From Cupriavidus basilensis (GTDB taxonomy: Bacteria; Pseudomonadota; Gammaproteobacteria; Burkholderiales; Burkholderiaceae), in the NCBI RefSeq assembly GCF_000876015.1, contig NZ_BBQM01000031.1, positions 1 to 64,000 of the forward strand: a DNA stretch of 64,000 nucleotides, in the 5' to 3' direction. The translations under genes were made by a program, and so were the position numbers. Of the stretch, positions 41,364 to 50,756 are shown in pieces (the first letter of the stretch is position 1; the number at the start of each line of letters is the position of its first letter). The notes under the pieces were generated by a model, which did no database searches, had not been told where the DNA came from, and saw nothing but the letters and a program-made list of their open reading frames with translations.

Positions 41364-42005
41364 ATGGCTACCGTCAGCGTCGACATCGGCTCAGTGCTGC
41401 GCGCGTTCAACGATGCGCAAGAGCGGCAGATGCCGTTCGCGGCGGCGCGGGGGCTCACGCGCCTGGCCGGGCTGGTCCGCGATGCCGAGACCGCCGCGAT
41501 CGTGCAGGCCTTCGATAACCCCGTGCCGTTCACGCGGTCCGCGATTGGCAGCAGCGCGGCGACAAAGGCGTTGCTGGAGGCAACGGTCTTCATCAAGGAT
41601 CGGCAGGCGGCGTACCTGCGCACGGAAGTGGAGGGCGGCCGCCGGGACCTCAAGACCTTCGAGCGGTTGTTCGGCAAGGGCATCGCCGTGCCCAGCGTTG
41701 GCGCCAAGCTGAACCAGTACGGCAACCTCACGCGCGGCACCATCAAGAAGATCGCCGCCGAGCTGAATTCGTCGGGCGAGTTCAAGCGCTACTTCATGGG
41801 CAAGCCTCGCGGGCACGACCTGCCTGAGGCGATCTATGCCCGCGTCGATGGCAATCGCCGCATCGTGCCGCTCCTGGTCTTCGTCAACGATGCCCAGTAC
41901 CGGAAGCGGCTGGCCTTCAGCGAGGTGGCGGAGCACACGGCGCGGGCCAACTTCGAGCGCGAGATGCTGTTGGCCTGGCGCGACGCGCTGACCACGGCGC
42001 GCTGA
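41364..42005 (+). CDS. Hypothetical phage protein upstream of terminase
   Basis: The 213-residue protein (MATVSVDIGSVLRAFNDAQ...) is helical at first and basic in its centre, with KRYFMGKPRG and VPLLVFVNDAQYRKRL. It resembles proteins often found near phage packaging or neck genes, but I cannot assign a function. The ATG follows GGGGGAG. Confidence 0.68.
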   Translation: MATVSVDIGSVLRAFNDAQERQMPFAAARGLTRLAGLVRDAETAAIVQAFDNPVPFTRSAIGSSAATKALLEATVFIKDRQAAYLRTEVEGGRRDLKTFERLFGKGIAVPSVGAKLNQYGNLTRGTIKKIAAELNSSGEFKRYFMGKPRGHDLPEAIYARVDGNRRIVPLLVFVNDAQYRKRLAFSEVAEHTARANFEREMLLAWRDALTTAR

Positions 42006-42176
42006 TCGGCGGCGTCGACCGGCTGGGCCGCCCGGCGGCCGGCCCCCCCAGGGGGGGGCGGGGGCGCCCGCCGGGGGCCCGCGGGTCCTTCCGGCCTCCC
42101 GACTCACAGGGGTCATTCACGCCCCGATTCATTTCCAGATGAAAGGGCGCCAAGGGTTAGTTAGTTTGGGGATGGG

Positions 42177-42701
42177 ATGGGCAAGACCGTGAACCTGCTG
42201 GAGCTGGCCGAGATCACCGGATTCGCCGTGCAGACGCTGATTCGGTGGCAAAAGGACGAGGACATGCCGGTTCTGCTCGCTGGCCAGCGCGGCCGCGGCA
42301 ACGAGTACGACACCGCCGCGGTCATTTCTTGGCTGGCGCGGCGCGAGGTCCATCGCGCTGGCCTGTCCAGCCCGAAAGACGAGCTTGATCGGGTGCGCAA
42401 GGTCGAAGTCGAGATCCGCATCGGCGAAAAGCTCGATCTGCTGGCGCCGGCCGCCACGTTCGAATCGCTCTGGAGCAACCACATCGAGGCGGCCAAGACC
42501 GAGTTGCTCCTGCTGCCCGGGAAGTTGGCTGACGCCGTGTTCGAGGCGCATGGCATCGAAGTCGACGAGCAACTGACCCTGCCGCTCATTGAGGAGTGCC
42601 TGGGCAAACTCCAACACCTGGACGAAGACGATGACGCTGACCCCGACTCTGAGCATCCTGACGATGCAGGAGACCTCGAGGAGGATGACGAAGACGGCTA
42701 G
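42177..42701 (+). CDS. Terminase small subunit, Nu1-like
   Basis: The 174-residue protein has a winged-helix DNA-recognition domain (VNLLELAEITGFAVQTLIRW) followed by a helical part (SSPKDELDRVRKVEVEIRIG) and a very acidic C-terminus. This is the Nu1/DUF1441 pattern: it recognises the packaging site and recruits the large subunit, whose gene overlaps its 3' end. Confidence 0.85.
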   Translation: MGKTVNLLELAEITGFAVQTLIRWQKDEDMPVLLAGQRGRGNEYDTAAVISWLARREVHRAGLSSPKDELDRVRKVEVEIRIGEKLDLLAPAATFESLWSNHIEAAKTELLLLPGKLADAVFEAHGIEVDEQLTLPLIEECLGKLQHLDEDDDADPDSEHPDDAGDLEEDDEDG

Positions 42702-44799
42702 GCGCGCGCTGCGCGCGGCCGTGTCGCGCTGGGCGTTGCCGCCACGCATGAACGCGCTGGAATGGTCGCGCCGGCACCGCTATCTGTCGAGCATCGAGGC
42801 CGACCGCGCCGGCAAGTACGACCCGGAGGTGACGCCTTACCTGTGCTGGCCAGGCAATCCGCTCGAGGCGATCGACGATCCGAACGTGATCGAGGTGTGC
42901 TGCCAGAAGTCGGCGCAGGTCGCGTGGACCTCCGGTGTGCTCGGCAATATCCTGGGCAAGTGGATCGACCTCGACCCGTCGCCCATCCTTGGCCTGTTCC
43001 CGAAAGAGGGCGCGGCCAAGGAATACATGGCCGAGAAGTTCGAGCCGATGGTGGGCGCCACGCCGCGGCTTCGCGCCGCGGTGAATCTGCGCAGCCGCAA
43101 GGCGCAGCAGCGCATGCTGTTCAAGCGCTTTCGCGGCGGCTTCCTCAAGCTGGTCGGGTCGAATTCGCCGTCGAGCGTGAAGTCCAGCCCGATCCCGCGC
43201 GTCTTCATCGAGGAGCCGGACGACTGCAACCTCAACCTGCGCGGCCAGGGCGATTCGATCAAGCTGGCCAAGGAGCGCACGAAGACGTACCGGCGATCGC
43301 GCGTCAAGATCGTCATCGGCGGCACGCCGACCGTGGAGGGCACCTCGACCATCGCGGCCGAGATGGAGCTCTCGGACAAGCGGGTGGGCATGATTCCATG
43401 CCATCACTGCGGCGCGGAGCATGCGCTGAGTTTCGCCAACCTGCATTGCCCCGAAGATCCTGACGCGGCGCATCCGATCTACGGCAAGAAGGTGCCGGAC
43501 GAAGCCTACTACGTGTGCCCGCACTGTGAAGGCCGATGGAACGATGCGGAGAAACGCCGCAATGTGAAGCAAGGCCGCTGGATGGCGACCGCGCCGTTCA
43601 ACGGCATTGCCGGCTACTACATCAACGAGTTGTACAGCCCGTTCGCCGGCTCGACGATGCCTATCCTGATGGCAAATCGCCTCACGGCGATGCACCACCT
43701 GGAGATGGGCGACGAAAGCAAGCTCGTCGCCTTCGTCAACAGCTCGATGGGCTTGCCCTATTCGTTCAAGGGCGACCAGCCCGAGGCCAGCGTGCTGGCG
43801 GAGCGGGCGGAGCCATATGCCGCCGGCGTTGTGCCTGCCGGCGGCCTCGTGCTCGTCATGGGCGTCGACGTGCAGCCCGACCGCCTGGAGGTGGTTTTGC
43901 GCGCCTACGGGCGCGGGGAGGAATCCTGGTTGGTGCGGTATGACCGGCTCTATGGCCAGCCGGGCCTGATTACGGATGATGTCTGGAACCAGCTCGACAA
44001 GCTGGTCTTCGGCAAGTACCGGCATGAGCGCGGCTTCGCCCTGAGCCTCTCGGCGGTGTCGATCGACAGCTCGGACGGCAACACATCCGATGCGGTTTAC
44101 AAATACGTGCGATCGCGCCAGGGCCGCGGCGTTCCGCATGTCATGGCGATCAAGGGCGCGCGCAGTCCCGATGCGGAGATCTTCCGTAAGCCCGGGCCGG
44201 TGATCGAGACCAACAAGAAGAACACGAAGGCGGCGCGCTACGGCGTGTCGGTCTTCATGGTCGGCGTTGGCCGCGCCAAGGACCTGTTGATCGGCGAACG
44301 CGGTCGCGTCGGACTGGAGGGCAAGGGGCCGGGCCGCTTTCACGTCTACAAGGACGTGATCGCCGACTACTTCGACCAGTTGCTGGCGGAGGTCAAGGCG
44401 CCGGTGCGCCAGAAAAACGGGCACGTGGTGCGCGTCTGGCAGAAGAAGGTCGGCAAACGCAATGAGGCGCTCGACTGCGAGGTCTACGCATTGCACGCCA
44501 CGCGCGCGGCCAAGGTCCACCTGATGCAGGAGCGGGACTGGTCCACGCTCGAGGCGCGGCTGTCGCAAGGCGGCCTGTTCGACGACATGCCGCCACCACC
44601 GGCGCCGCTTCAAGTTGCCGACGCGCCATCACCTGTACCCGCCGTGCCGGAGTCGGAAGATGAGGACCCGGACGAGGATGCGCTGCAGGCCCGGCCACAG
44701 CGAGCCGCAGAGCCGGCTGCCGCCGACACATCACCCAACCTGCCACCGCGGGCGCGGCGCCGAAGATACGGCACCGTCTCGCGCGGCGTGGAGATCTGA
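42685..44799 (+). CDS. Terminase large subunit, gpA family
   Basis: The protein of about 704 residues packages DNA into the prohead. It has an ATPase domain with an unusual adenine/P-loop region (VIEVCCQKSAQVAWTSGVLGN), an acidic PRVFIEEPDDCN Walker B-like segment, a CxxC zinc pair (PCHHCG, CPHCEGRW) and a nuclease domain with VMGVDVQPDRLEV and DSSDGNTSD acidic sites. I use the ATG at 42685 (GAGGAGG just before it); an ATG at 42664 is possible. Confidence 0.92.
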   Translation: MTKTARRALRAAVSRWALPPRMNALEWSRRHRYLSSIEADRAGKYDPEVTPYLCWPGNPLEAIDDPNVIEVCCQKSAQVAWTSGVLGNILGKWIDLDPSPILGLFPKEGAAKEYMAEKFEPMVGATPRLRAAVNLRSRKAQQRMLFKRFRGGFLKLVGSNSPSSVKSSPIPRVFIEEPDDCNLNLRGQGDSIKLAKERTKTYRRSRVKIVIGGTPTVEGTSTIAAEMELSDKRVGMIPCHHCGAEHALSFANLHCPEDPDAAHPIYGKKVPDEAYYVCPHCEGRWNDAEKRRNVKQGRWMATAPFNGIAGYYINELYSPFAGSTMPILMANRLTAMHHLEMGDESKLVAFVNSSMGLPYSFKGDQPEASVLAERAEPYAAGVVPAGGLVLVMGVDVQPDRLEVVLRAYGRGEESWLVRYDRLYGQPGLITDDVWNQLDKLVFGKYRHERGFALSLSAVSIDSSDGNTSDAVYKYVRSRQGRGVPHVMAIKGARSPDAEIFRKPGPVIETNKKNTKAARYGVSVFMVGVGRAKDLLIGERGRVGLEGKGPGRFHVYKDVIADYFDQLLAEVKAPVRQKNGHVVRVWQKKVGKRNEALDCEVYALHATRAAKVHLMQERDWSTLEARLSQGGLFDDMPPPPAPLQVADAPSPVPAVPESEDEDPDEDALQARPQRAAEPAAADTSPNLPPRARRRRYGTVSRGVEI

Positions 44800-44802
44800 C
44801 CC

Positions 44803-45018
44803 ATGATTACTGCAGAACAAGCACAGGCGCAGCTCGACGCATGGCTCGCCGCCAGCCTCGCGGTGGCACGCAACCAGTCTTACGAGATCGAGGGGCGCAA
44901 GCTCACGCGCGCCGACGCGGCCGAGATCCGCCGGCAGATCAATTTCTGGGAGGGCAAGCTCGCGGCCGCGCGCAACGGTGGCCGCCGCATGCGCATCGGC
45001 TACGGGGTCGCCGAATGA
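44803..45018 (+). CDS. Small head-tail joining protein (gpW/DUF6148-like)
   Basis: A 71-residue helical protein (AQAQLDAWLAASLAVA, LTRADAAEIRRQINFWEGKL) between terminase and portal, as gpW is in lambda. It probably helps join head and tail. Its stop overlaps the portal start. Confidence 0.78.
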   Translation: MITAEQAQAQLDAWLAASLAVARNQSYEIEGRKLTRADAAEIRRQINFWEGKLAAARNGGRRMRIGYGVAE

Positions 45019-46634
45019 AAGTCGGCAAACCAGACCTGAAGCTCACGCTGACGGACCGGATCGTCAACTACTTCGATCCGGTCGCCGGCAACCGCCGGGC
45101 CCAGGCGCGCACCGCGCAGGCCTACTCCGGCGCATACGAGGGTGCCTCGCGTTCCAAGCGCTCGTTGCGTAACTGGTTTGCGTTCGGCGGCTCGGCCGAT
45201 GCCGACCTGCTGCCGGCGCTGGCCGAGCTGCGCAATCGTAGCCGCGACCTGGCGCGAAACAATCCCCTGGCGCTGGGCGCCATCAACACGGCGGTGACGA
45301 ATGTGGTCGGCACCGGGCTTGCGCCGCAGCCGACCATCGACGCGGAGGTGCTGGGCTTGACGGAGGAGCAGGCGTCCACCTGGCAGCAGCAGGCGCAGCG
45401 GGAATTTTCCCTGTTCGCTGACACGAAGGAATGCGACATCTCGCTAGCGCAGACGTTCTACGAGATGCAGCAGCTGGCGTTCCGTTCCACGCTGGAAAAT
45501 GGCGACCTGTTCGTAGTCACGCCCCTCCTGACGCGCCACCGCACTGCATATCGCCTCCGCCTGCAACTGATCGAGGGCGATCGCTGCTGCAACCCGAACT
45601 ACGCCGCCGACACGGAGAATCTTGCTGGTGGTATTGAGATGGACGACTACGGCGCCCCGGTTGCCTGTCACTTCCTGCGCAAGCACCCGGGCGGTATCGG
45701 TGCCCGCGCAGGCAAGCGCATCTGGGATCGGCGCGAGGTATTCGGCAACGGCACCGGCCGCCGCAACGTGCTGCACCTGTTCGAGCGGCGGCGGGTTGGC
45801 CAGACACGCGGCCAGCCGTACCTGGCGCCCGTGATTGAGCCGCTGCGGCAGCTCGGTATCTACACGGAGGCCGAGCTGGCCGCTGCGGTTGTATCGGGCA
45901 TGTTCACGGTCTTCATCAAGACCGAGGACGGGCAGGGCGTTTTGCCCGAGGACGAAGGGAAGGAATCGCAGCCGGACTACCGGCTTGGCAAAGGCGCAGT
46001 TATCCAGGGTGCGCCCGGCGACAGCGTTGAGGTCATCAACCCAGGCCGCCCGAATGCGTTGTTCGATCCCTTCGTGCAGTCGATCCTGCGCCAGATCGGC
46101 GTGGCGCTCGAGTTGCCGTTCGAAGTGCTCATCAAGCACTACACCTCGAGTTACACCGCGGCGCGCGCGGCCATCCTGGACGCATGGCGCTTCTTCAAGC
46201 TGCGTCGCTTCTGGCTCTCGACAAACTTTTGCCAGCCGGTCTACGAGCTGGTGATGGACGAAGCGGTCGCCAACGGCCGCCTGTCGGCGCCGGGTTATTT
46301 CACTGATCCCCTCATCCGGCGCGCCTGGTTGGGCTGCCAGTGGGTGGGTGACGCGCCGGGCGCGGTCGATCCACTCAAGGAAGCGCTGGCGTCGGAGAAG
46401 AATCTGGCGATCGGGCGCACTACCCTGGCAAAGGAAACAATGGCCTATGACGGGAGCAATTGGGTCGACAACCACGCGCAGCAGGCACGGGAGATGGAGG
46501 CCCGCCGCCGCGATGGGCTCCTGGTGCCGGCCACGGCCAGCGGCGCAGAAATGGAGCCCGGGCTCGATGACCCCTCGGCGCCGCCCGACCCCAGCGACCC
46601 CAAGCCTTTGCCGGATCTGCCGGCCAACAAGTAA
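45015..46634 (+). CDS. Portal protein, lambda gpB family
   Basis: The 539-residue protein forms the portal ring at one vertex. It has the family pattern NPLALGAINTAVTNVVGTGL near residue 85, the VLHLFERRRVGQTRGQPYLAPVI stretch and LPFEVLIKHYTSSYTAARAA. The C-terminus is Pro/Asp-rich. ATGA overlap with the preceding gene. Confidence 0.93.
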   Translation: MKVGKPDLKLTLTDRIVNYFDPVAGNRRAQARTAQAYSGAYEGASRSKRSLRNWFAFGGSADADLLPALAELRNRSRDLARNNPLALGAINTAVTNVVGTGLAPQPTIDAEVLGLTEEQASTWQQQAQREFSLFADTKECDISLAQTFYEMQQLAFRSTLENGDLFVVTPLLTRHRTAYRLRLQLIEGDRCCNPNYAADTENLAGGIEMDDYGAPVACHFLRKHPGGIGARAGKRIWDRREVFGNGTGRRNVLHLFERRRVGQTRGQPYLAPVIEPLRQLGIYTEAELAAAVVSGMFTVFIKTEDGQGVLPEDEGKESQPDYRLGKGAVIQGAPGDSVEVINPGRPNALFDPFVQSILRQIGVALELPFEVLIKHYTSSYTAARAAILDAWRFFKLRRFWLSTNFCQPVYELVMDEAVANGRLSAPGYFTDPLIRRAWLGCQWVGDAPGAVDPLKEALASEKNLAIGRTTLAKETMAYDGSNWVDNHAQQAREMEARRRDGLLVPATASGAEMEPGLDDPSAPPDPSDPKPLPDLPANK

Positions 46635-46640
46635 CGCGGA

Positions 46641-46661
46641 CCCGCCCATGTGGCGGGTTTT
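46641..46661 (+). terminator. Hairpin between portal and protease genes
   Basis: CCCGCC/GGCGGG with loop CATGT and a T-rich tail, 7 bp after the portal stop. Confidence 0.65.
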
Positions 46662-46678
46662 GTTTTTCAGGAGCAGTG

Positions 46679-48043
46679 ATGAATCGACTACTCGATGTGG
46701 TGACGGCGCCCTGGGCGATCCTGCCAGCCAAGCTCTCGGAGATCGTCGCAGCTTACGACGCGCGCATGCTGGGCGAGCAGATCGACCTGCAGGCGGTAGC
46801 CGCCAGCCTGGGCCGGCCGCTCGGCAGCGAGCCGCAGGACTACGAGATCGTCGACGGTGTGGCGATCATTCCGATGATGGGCACGATCGCGCGCCGCGCG
46901 AATCTGTTCAGCGACATCTCCGGCGGCGCTTCCAGCGACCTGGTGATGCGCGATCTGCGCTCGGCTGCGGCGAACAGCCGGGTGAATTCGATCCTGCTGC
47001 ATGCCGACACACCCGGCGGCACCGTCGCCGGCACGCAGCAGACCGCCAACGTGATGCGTGAGGTAGGCGCGGTCAAGCCCGTCGTCACCCTGGGCGATGG
47101 TCTGATCGCCTCGGCCGGCTACTGGATCGGCGCCGCCGCACAGGCGGTGTTTATCGCCGACGGCACCACGCAGGTCGGCTCCATCGGCGTCGTGAGCAGC
47201 CACCGCGACGTGTCGCGCTCCGAGGAAATGCGCGGCGTCAAGACCACCGAAATCTATGCCGGCAAGTACAAGCGCATCGCCGGCAGCTACGCGCCGCTGT
47301 CCGAGGAGGGCAGGGCTTCGGTGCAGGACTACGTGGATTACCTGTATGGCCAGTTCGTGCAGGCCGTTGCGGAATACCGCGGCGTCAGCACTGAGAAGGT
47401 CCTGGCCGACATGGCCGACGGGCGCATTTTCGTCGGCCAGCAGGCCGTCGATGCTGGGCTGGTTGACGGCATTGCCACGCTCGACCAGCTGGTCGGCCGG
47501 CTTGCCGCTGGCGAGTTCAAAACCCCCGGGGCCGCAGTGCCCCGTCCCAAGACCCGGGCGGATATGCCCACTTCTCCGAAAGGAAACTCCATGAGCATCA
47601 CGACCCGCGACGAGCTGGCGGCAGAATCGCCCGCACTGCTGCAGGAAATCGAATCCGCCGCCCGCGCCGCCGGCGAAGCTGCCGGCGCCACCGCCGAGCG
47701 CGCACGCATCCTCGGCATCGAGGCGCACGCGATGGTCGGCCACGAGGCGCTCATTGCCTCGCTGAAGGCCGACGGCAAGACGACGCCGGACCAGGCCGCC
47801 GCCCAAGTCCTGGGCGCGCATCGCGCGGCGCTGGCCAAGCAGGCCAGCGGCCAGGCTGCCGACGCTCCGCCGCCGCTGCCGGCGTCGGTAGATGCCAGCG
47901 CTGGCGGCAAGAAGGATGCGCCGACCAAAGCGCAGATCGCCGCGCGCGCGGCCGAGCTGCGCCGTGAGGCCGAGGCCAATGGCGGGAGCCTGTCCTACGC
48001 CGCGGCGGCCACGCAGGCCGCCAAGGAACTGGCGCAGGACTGA
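46679..48043 (+). CDS. Head maturation protease, S49 (SppA/gpC) family
   Basis: The 454-residue protein has an N-terminal S49-type protease (about residues 1-285) with the nucleophile Ser in LIASAGYWIGAAAQ and the Lys in AGKYKRIAG, and a C-terminal helical scaffold part from MSITTRDELAAES onward. It processes the prohead. A GGAGCAGTG site precedes the ATG at 46679; a GTG one codon earlier is possible. Confidence 0.9.
   Translation: MNRLLDVVTAPWAILPAKLSEIVAAYDARMLGEQIDLQAVAASLGRPLGSEPQDYEIVDGVAIIPMMGTIARRANLFSDISGGASSDLVMRDLRSAAANSRVNSILLHADTPGGTVAGTQQTANVMREVGAVKPVVTLGDGLIASAGYWIGAAAQAVFIADGTTQVGSIGVVSSHRDVSRSEEMRGVKTTEIYAGKYKRIAGSYAPLSEEGRASVQDYVDYLYGQFVQAVAEYRGVSTEKVLADMADGRIFVGQQAVDAGLVDGIATLDQLVGRLAAGEFKTPGAAVPRPKTRADMPTSPKGNSMSITTRDELAAESPALLQEIESAARAAGEAAGATAERARILGIEAHAMVGHEALIASLKADGKTTPDQAAAQVLGAHRAALAKQASGQAADAPPPLPASVDASAGGKKDAPTKAQIAARAAELRREAEANGGSLSYAAAATQAAKELAQD
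47591..48043 (+). CDS. Nested scaffold protein, Nu3-like
   Basis: Within the protease gene and in the same frame, an ATG at 47591 is preceded by AAAGGAAACTCC, a strong internal ribosome binding site. The 150-residue product is Ala/Glu-rich and helical (EIESAARAAGEAAGA...), as expected for a capsid scaffold. Lambda uses the same device (Nu3 inside gpC). Confidence 0.7.
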   Translation: MSITTRDELAAESPALLQEIESAARAAGEAAGATAERARILGIEAHAMVGHEALIASLKADGKTTPDQAAAQVLGAHRAALAKQASGQAADAPPPLPASVDASAGGKKDAPTKAQIAARAAELRREAEANGGSLSYAAAATQAAKELAQD

Positions 48044-48080
48044 CCGCACCGCGTCTCTCATCACTTCACAGGAAATCACC

Positions 48081-48455
48081 ATGAGCAATCCCGGACTCCT
48101 CAAGGCCCATATCGCCGAGGGCCCGCTGGCCAAGAATCGCATCGTCACCCACGGTGCGACCGACGGCAGCGTCAAGCAGGCCACCGCGGCCACCGATCCC
48201 CTGCTGGGCGCCACCGAGGGCTTCGCTTACGTCGCCGGCGACCGCCCGACCATCGTGCGCAGTGGTATCGCCGACATCGAGTACGGCGGCAACGTCACGC
48301 GCGGTCAGCCGCTGACCGCGGATGCGGTCGGCCGTGCCGTCGCGGCGGCGCCGGCCGCTGGCAGCAACGTTCGCATCATCGGCTTCGCCGACGTGTCGGG
48401 CGTCCAGGGCGACATCTGCCCGGTGTCCTTGGCGCCCAGCGTGATGCAGGGCTAG
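48081..48455 (+). CDS. Head decoration protein, gpD-like
   Basis: A 124-residue small structural protein (AKNRIVTHGATDGSVKQAT, GDRPTIVRSGIADIEYGGNV) placed between scaffold and major capsid genes. It probably caps the expanded capsid. GGAAATCACC precedes the ATG. Confidence 0.82.
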   Translation: MSNPGLLKAHIAEGPLAKNRIVTHGATDGSVKQATAATDPLLGATEGFAYVAGDRPTIVRSGIADIEYGGNVTRGQPLTADAVGRAVAAAPAAGSNVRIIGFADVSGVQGDICPVSLAPSVMQG

Positions 48456-48501
48456 ACGCCCCGTCCCGCCTTCCTTCTTCCCTTTCTTCTAGGAGTCATC
48501 C

Positions 48502-49437
48502 ATGACGACTGCTGTCGCTCCGTACCCGATCAATCTGCAGCTCATCGCGGCGATCGTGATTGCCTACGCCAACGGCGAGATGATCGCCGACCAGGTGATG
48601 CCGCGCGTGCCGGTTTCCCAGGCCGAGTTCAAGTATCTGGTGCAAACGGTCGCTGACCACTTCACCGTGCCCGACACCCGTGTGGGCCGCAAGGCGAAGC
48701 CCAACCAGGTCGAAAGCTCCGGCACCATGCAGACCGGCGCCGTGTTCGACTACGGCCTGGACGAGATCGTCCCGGTCGAGGACGTGAAGAACGCCCCGGA
48801 GGGTGTCGACCCGTTGGCGCTCGCCGCCGAATTCGTGATGAAGCTGGTCACGCTCGACCGGGAGGTACGCGTGGCCAACACCGTCTTCGGTGCGGCGAAT
48901 CACACCAACAAGCTCACCCTGGCGGGCTCGGCGCAGTGGTCCGACTACACCAGCTCGGACCCGATCACGGCCATCCTGACCGCGTTGGACGCGCCGATCA
49001 TGCGGCCGAATGTGGCGATCTTCGGTCGCACCGTGTGGACCAAGCTGATCCTCCACCCGAAGGTGATCGACTACGTGAACGGCAAGGGTGGTACGTCCGG
49101 CGGCGTGACGCGCCAGCAACTGGCCGGCGCAATTGAGATCGATGAGATCCTGGTCGGCAGTGCTTTCGTCAACACGGCGCGCAAAGGCCAGGCGATGTCG
49201 CTGCAGCGTTGCTGGGGCAAGCATGCGGCATTCATCTACCGCGAGAAGCCGGCGGAGACCACGCGCTCCACCACCTGGGGCTTCACCGCGCAGCAGGGCG
49301 AACGTATCTCCGATGCCGATTTCGGCAAGCAGTATGGCGGCCTCGAGGGCAGCTACATGGTGCGCGCTGGCGAGCGCGTCAACGAACTGGTGACTGCACC
49401 GGATCTGTCCTTCTTCTTCCAGAACGCTATCGCCTGA
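48502..49437 (+). CDS. Major capsid protein
   Basis: The 311-residue protein follows the decoration gene as gpE does in lambda. It shows typical features such as MIADQVMPRVPVSQAEFKYL near the N-terminus and IFGRTVWTKLILHPKV in the P domain, and ends AGERVNELVTAPDLSFFFQNAIA. AGGAGTCATCC precedes the ATG. Confidence 0.92.
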   Translation: MTTAVAPYPINLQLIAAIVIAYANGEMIADQVMPRVPVSQAEFKYLVQTVADHFTVPDTRVGRKAKPNQVESSGTMQTGAVFDYGLDEIVPVEDVKNAPEGVDPLALAAEFVMKLVTLDREVRVANTVFGAANHTNKLTLAGSAQWSDYTSSDPITAILTALDAPIMRPNVAIFGRTVWTKLILHPKVIDYVNGKGGTSGGVTRQQLAGAIEIDEILVGSAFVNTARKGQAMSLQRCWGKHAAFIYREKPAETTRSTTWGFTAQQGERISDADFGKQYGGLEGSYMVRAGERVNELVTAPDLSFFFQNAIA

Positions 49438-49464
49438 GGGCGCTAGCGCCGCGTCTTGTCAGAG

Positions 49465-49488
49465 CGGCCCGCCATGTGCGGGCCGTTT
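49465..49488 (+). terminator. Hairpin after the major capsid gene
   Basis: CGGCCCGC/GCGGGCCG with loop CATGT, then a T-rich tail. The loop is identical to that of the hairpin after the portal gene. Confidence 0.7.
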
Positions 49489-49507
49489 CCTTTTCGAGAG
49501 GAACAGC

Positions 49508-49810
49508 ATGAGAGTCAAAGCAATCTGGCCGGTGGATACCGGCAGGAAGGAGCCGCACGCCGCCGGCGCCGAGTTCGATGTCTCGCCGGAGCTTGCCTCC
49601 GAGCTCAAGGCGGCGGGCGCGGTGGAAATCGTGGAGCGCAAGCGCGGTGGCGAGCCGAAGAACCCGGCCGGCACGCAGCTGGAGCCGCCGCCCCCCGATC
49701 CCGGCGCGCCTGGCGCGCCCGGTGGTAGCGGCGCCGGCGATACGGATGCCGGCGACGACCAGACCGGCGACCAGGGCGGCCAGGGCAGTAACCCCGGCTC
49801 GCAGGCCTGA
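49508..49810 (+). CDS. Hypothetical head gene with Gly/Pro-rich tail
   Basis: A 100-residue protein: an N-terminal domain of about 50 residues (VKAIWPVDTGRKEPHAAGAEFDV, ELKAAGAVEIVER) and a disordered C-terminus with collagen-like GAPGAPG repeats. It occupies the gpFI position. Its stop touches the next ATG. Confidence 0.72.
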   Translation: MRVKAIWPVDTGRKEPHAAGAEFDVSPELASELKAAGAVEIVERKRGGEPKNPAGTQLEPPPPDPGAPGAPGGSGAGDTDAGDDQTGDQGGQGSNPGSQA

Positions 49811-50112
49811 TGGACGGCGAGGACCTGGACGATTTTGTCGAGGATTTCGGCGAGCTCGTCAACGTGCCCAGCCGGGGCATTTCCCACAAGGCGCTCATCA
49901 ACCATCTGCCCGGCGACACGCTCAACGGTCTCTCGCGGGGCAATGGCGTGCAACTGCTGGGCCGTGCGGATCTGTTCGGTGTCCTGGCGGCCGGTGATGT
50001 GGTGACGGTGAGCGCCGGCCCCGCGGCCGGGGACTACAACCCGGTCGGCGAGCCCGCGAAGCGCAGTGACGGCGCGTTCGTGCTGATCGATCTCAACCCG
50101 GTATCGACATGA
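49810..50112 (+). CDS. Head-tail joining protein, gpFII-like
   Basis: A 100-residue protein (VNVPSRGISHKALINHLPGDT...) in the gpFII position. The order and size fit a head-tail connector; the assignment is positional. It overlaps the next gene by 4 bp. Confidence 0.68.
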   Translation: MDGEDLDDFVEDFGELVNVPSRGISHKALINHLPGDTLNGLSRGNGVQLLGRADLFGVLAAGDVVTVSAGPAAGDYNPVGEPAKRSDGAFVLIDLNPVST

Positions 50113-50543
50113 CCACCACCAAGCGCGAGGAAATGGCCCAGCGCCTCTACGAGCGCTTGCAGGCCGTGCCCGGTCTGCAAGCGCTGGGACTGGCGTTCTC
50201 CCGGTCCCTCTTTGCCGCATTGGACATGCGCGGAAAGAAGCGTGTTCTGGTGGTGCACCACGGCAAAGAGCAGCTCGGCGCCGAGTCGACTGCGGAGATC
50301 GACCGGCATGCCGTGCTGATCGTGACCATCGTGACGCGCGACCCGGACCCGGACAGCCTGTCCGAAGCTGCGTTCGCGCTGATGCATCCCGCCGTCATGA
50401 CGTTCACGGACCCCGCGCTGATCGACATCAGTGAGCTGGGCACGGACGCACCCAGCTACGACAACCTCGGCGGCATCGTCGGCGCGCGCGCAGTCCACTA
50501 CGACTTCTTTTACCGCACGGGGCGTGACAGCCTCAGTGCATAG
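50109..50543 (+). CDS. Minor tail / tail completion protein (gpZ-gpU-like)
   Basis: The 144-residue protein (TTKREEMAQRLYERLQAVPGLQ..., RHAVLIVTIVTRDPDPDSLSEAAFALMHPAV) fits the tail terminator or completion proteins that end the tail tube. Assignment is by pattern and position. Confidence 0.7.
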   Translation: MTTTKREEMAQRLYERLQAVPGLQALGLAFSRSLFAALDMRGKKRVLVVHHGKEQLGAESTAEIDRHAVLIVTIVTRDPDPDSLSEAAFALMHPAVMTFTDPALIDISELGTDAPSYDNLGGIVGARAVHYDFFYRTGRDSLSA

Positions 50544-50552
50544 GAGATCCAG

Positions 50553-50756
50553 ATGAAGCAAAACACGGAGGCCGGGCCGCCGGCGGACGCGGCTACCACC
50601 GCGGCCACGCCGGCACCGTCCGATTCGGCCAGCGTGCTGGCCACCGACCATTTCGCCGGCGTGGCGGGCTCGTTCGAGTTCGATCCGGTCAGCGGCACGC
50701 GCCGTCCGGTAGCCGGGCCGGCCATCAACCAACCCGAGGAGAATCAGCATGGCTAA
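50553..50756 (+). CDS. Small hypothetical phage protein, 67 residues
   Basis: A 67-residue, Ala/Pro-rich, probably disordered protein between the tail completion and tail tube genes. GGAGATCC precedes the ATG and the 3' end overlaps the tail tube gene by 8 bp. Confidence 0.6.
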   Translation: MKQNTEAGPPADAATTAATPAPSDSASVLATDHFAGVAGSFEFDPVSGTRRPVAGPAINQPEENQHG

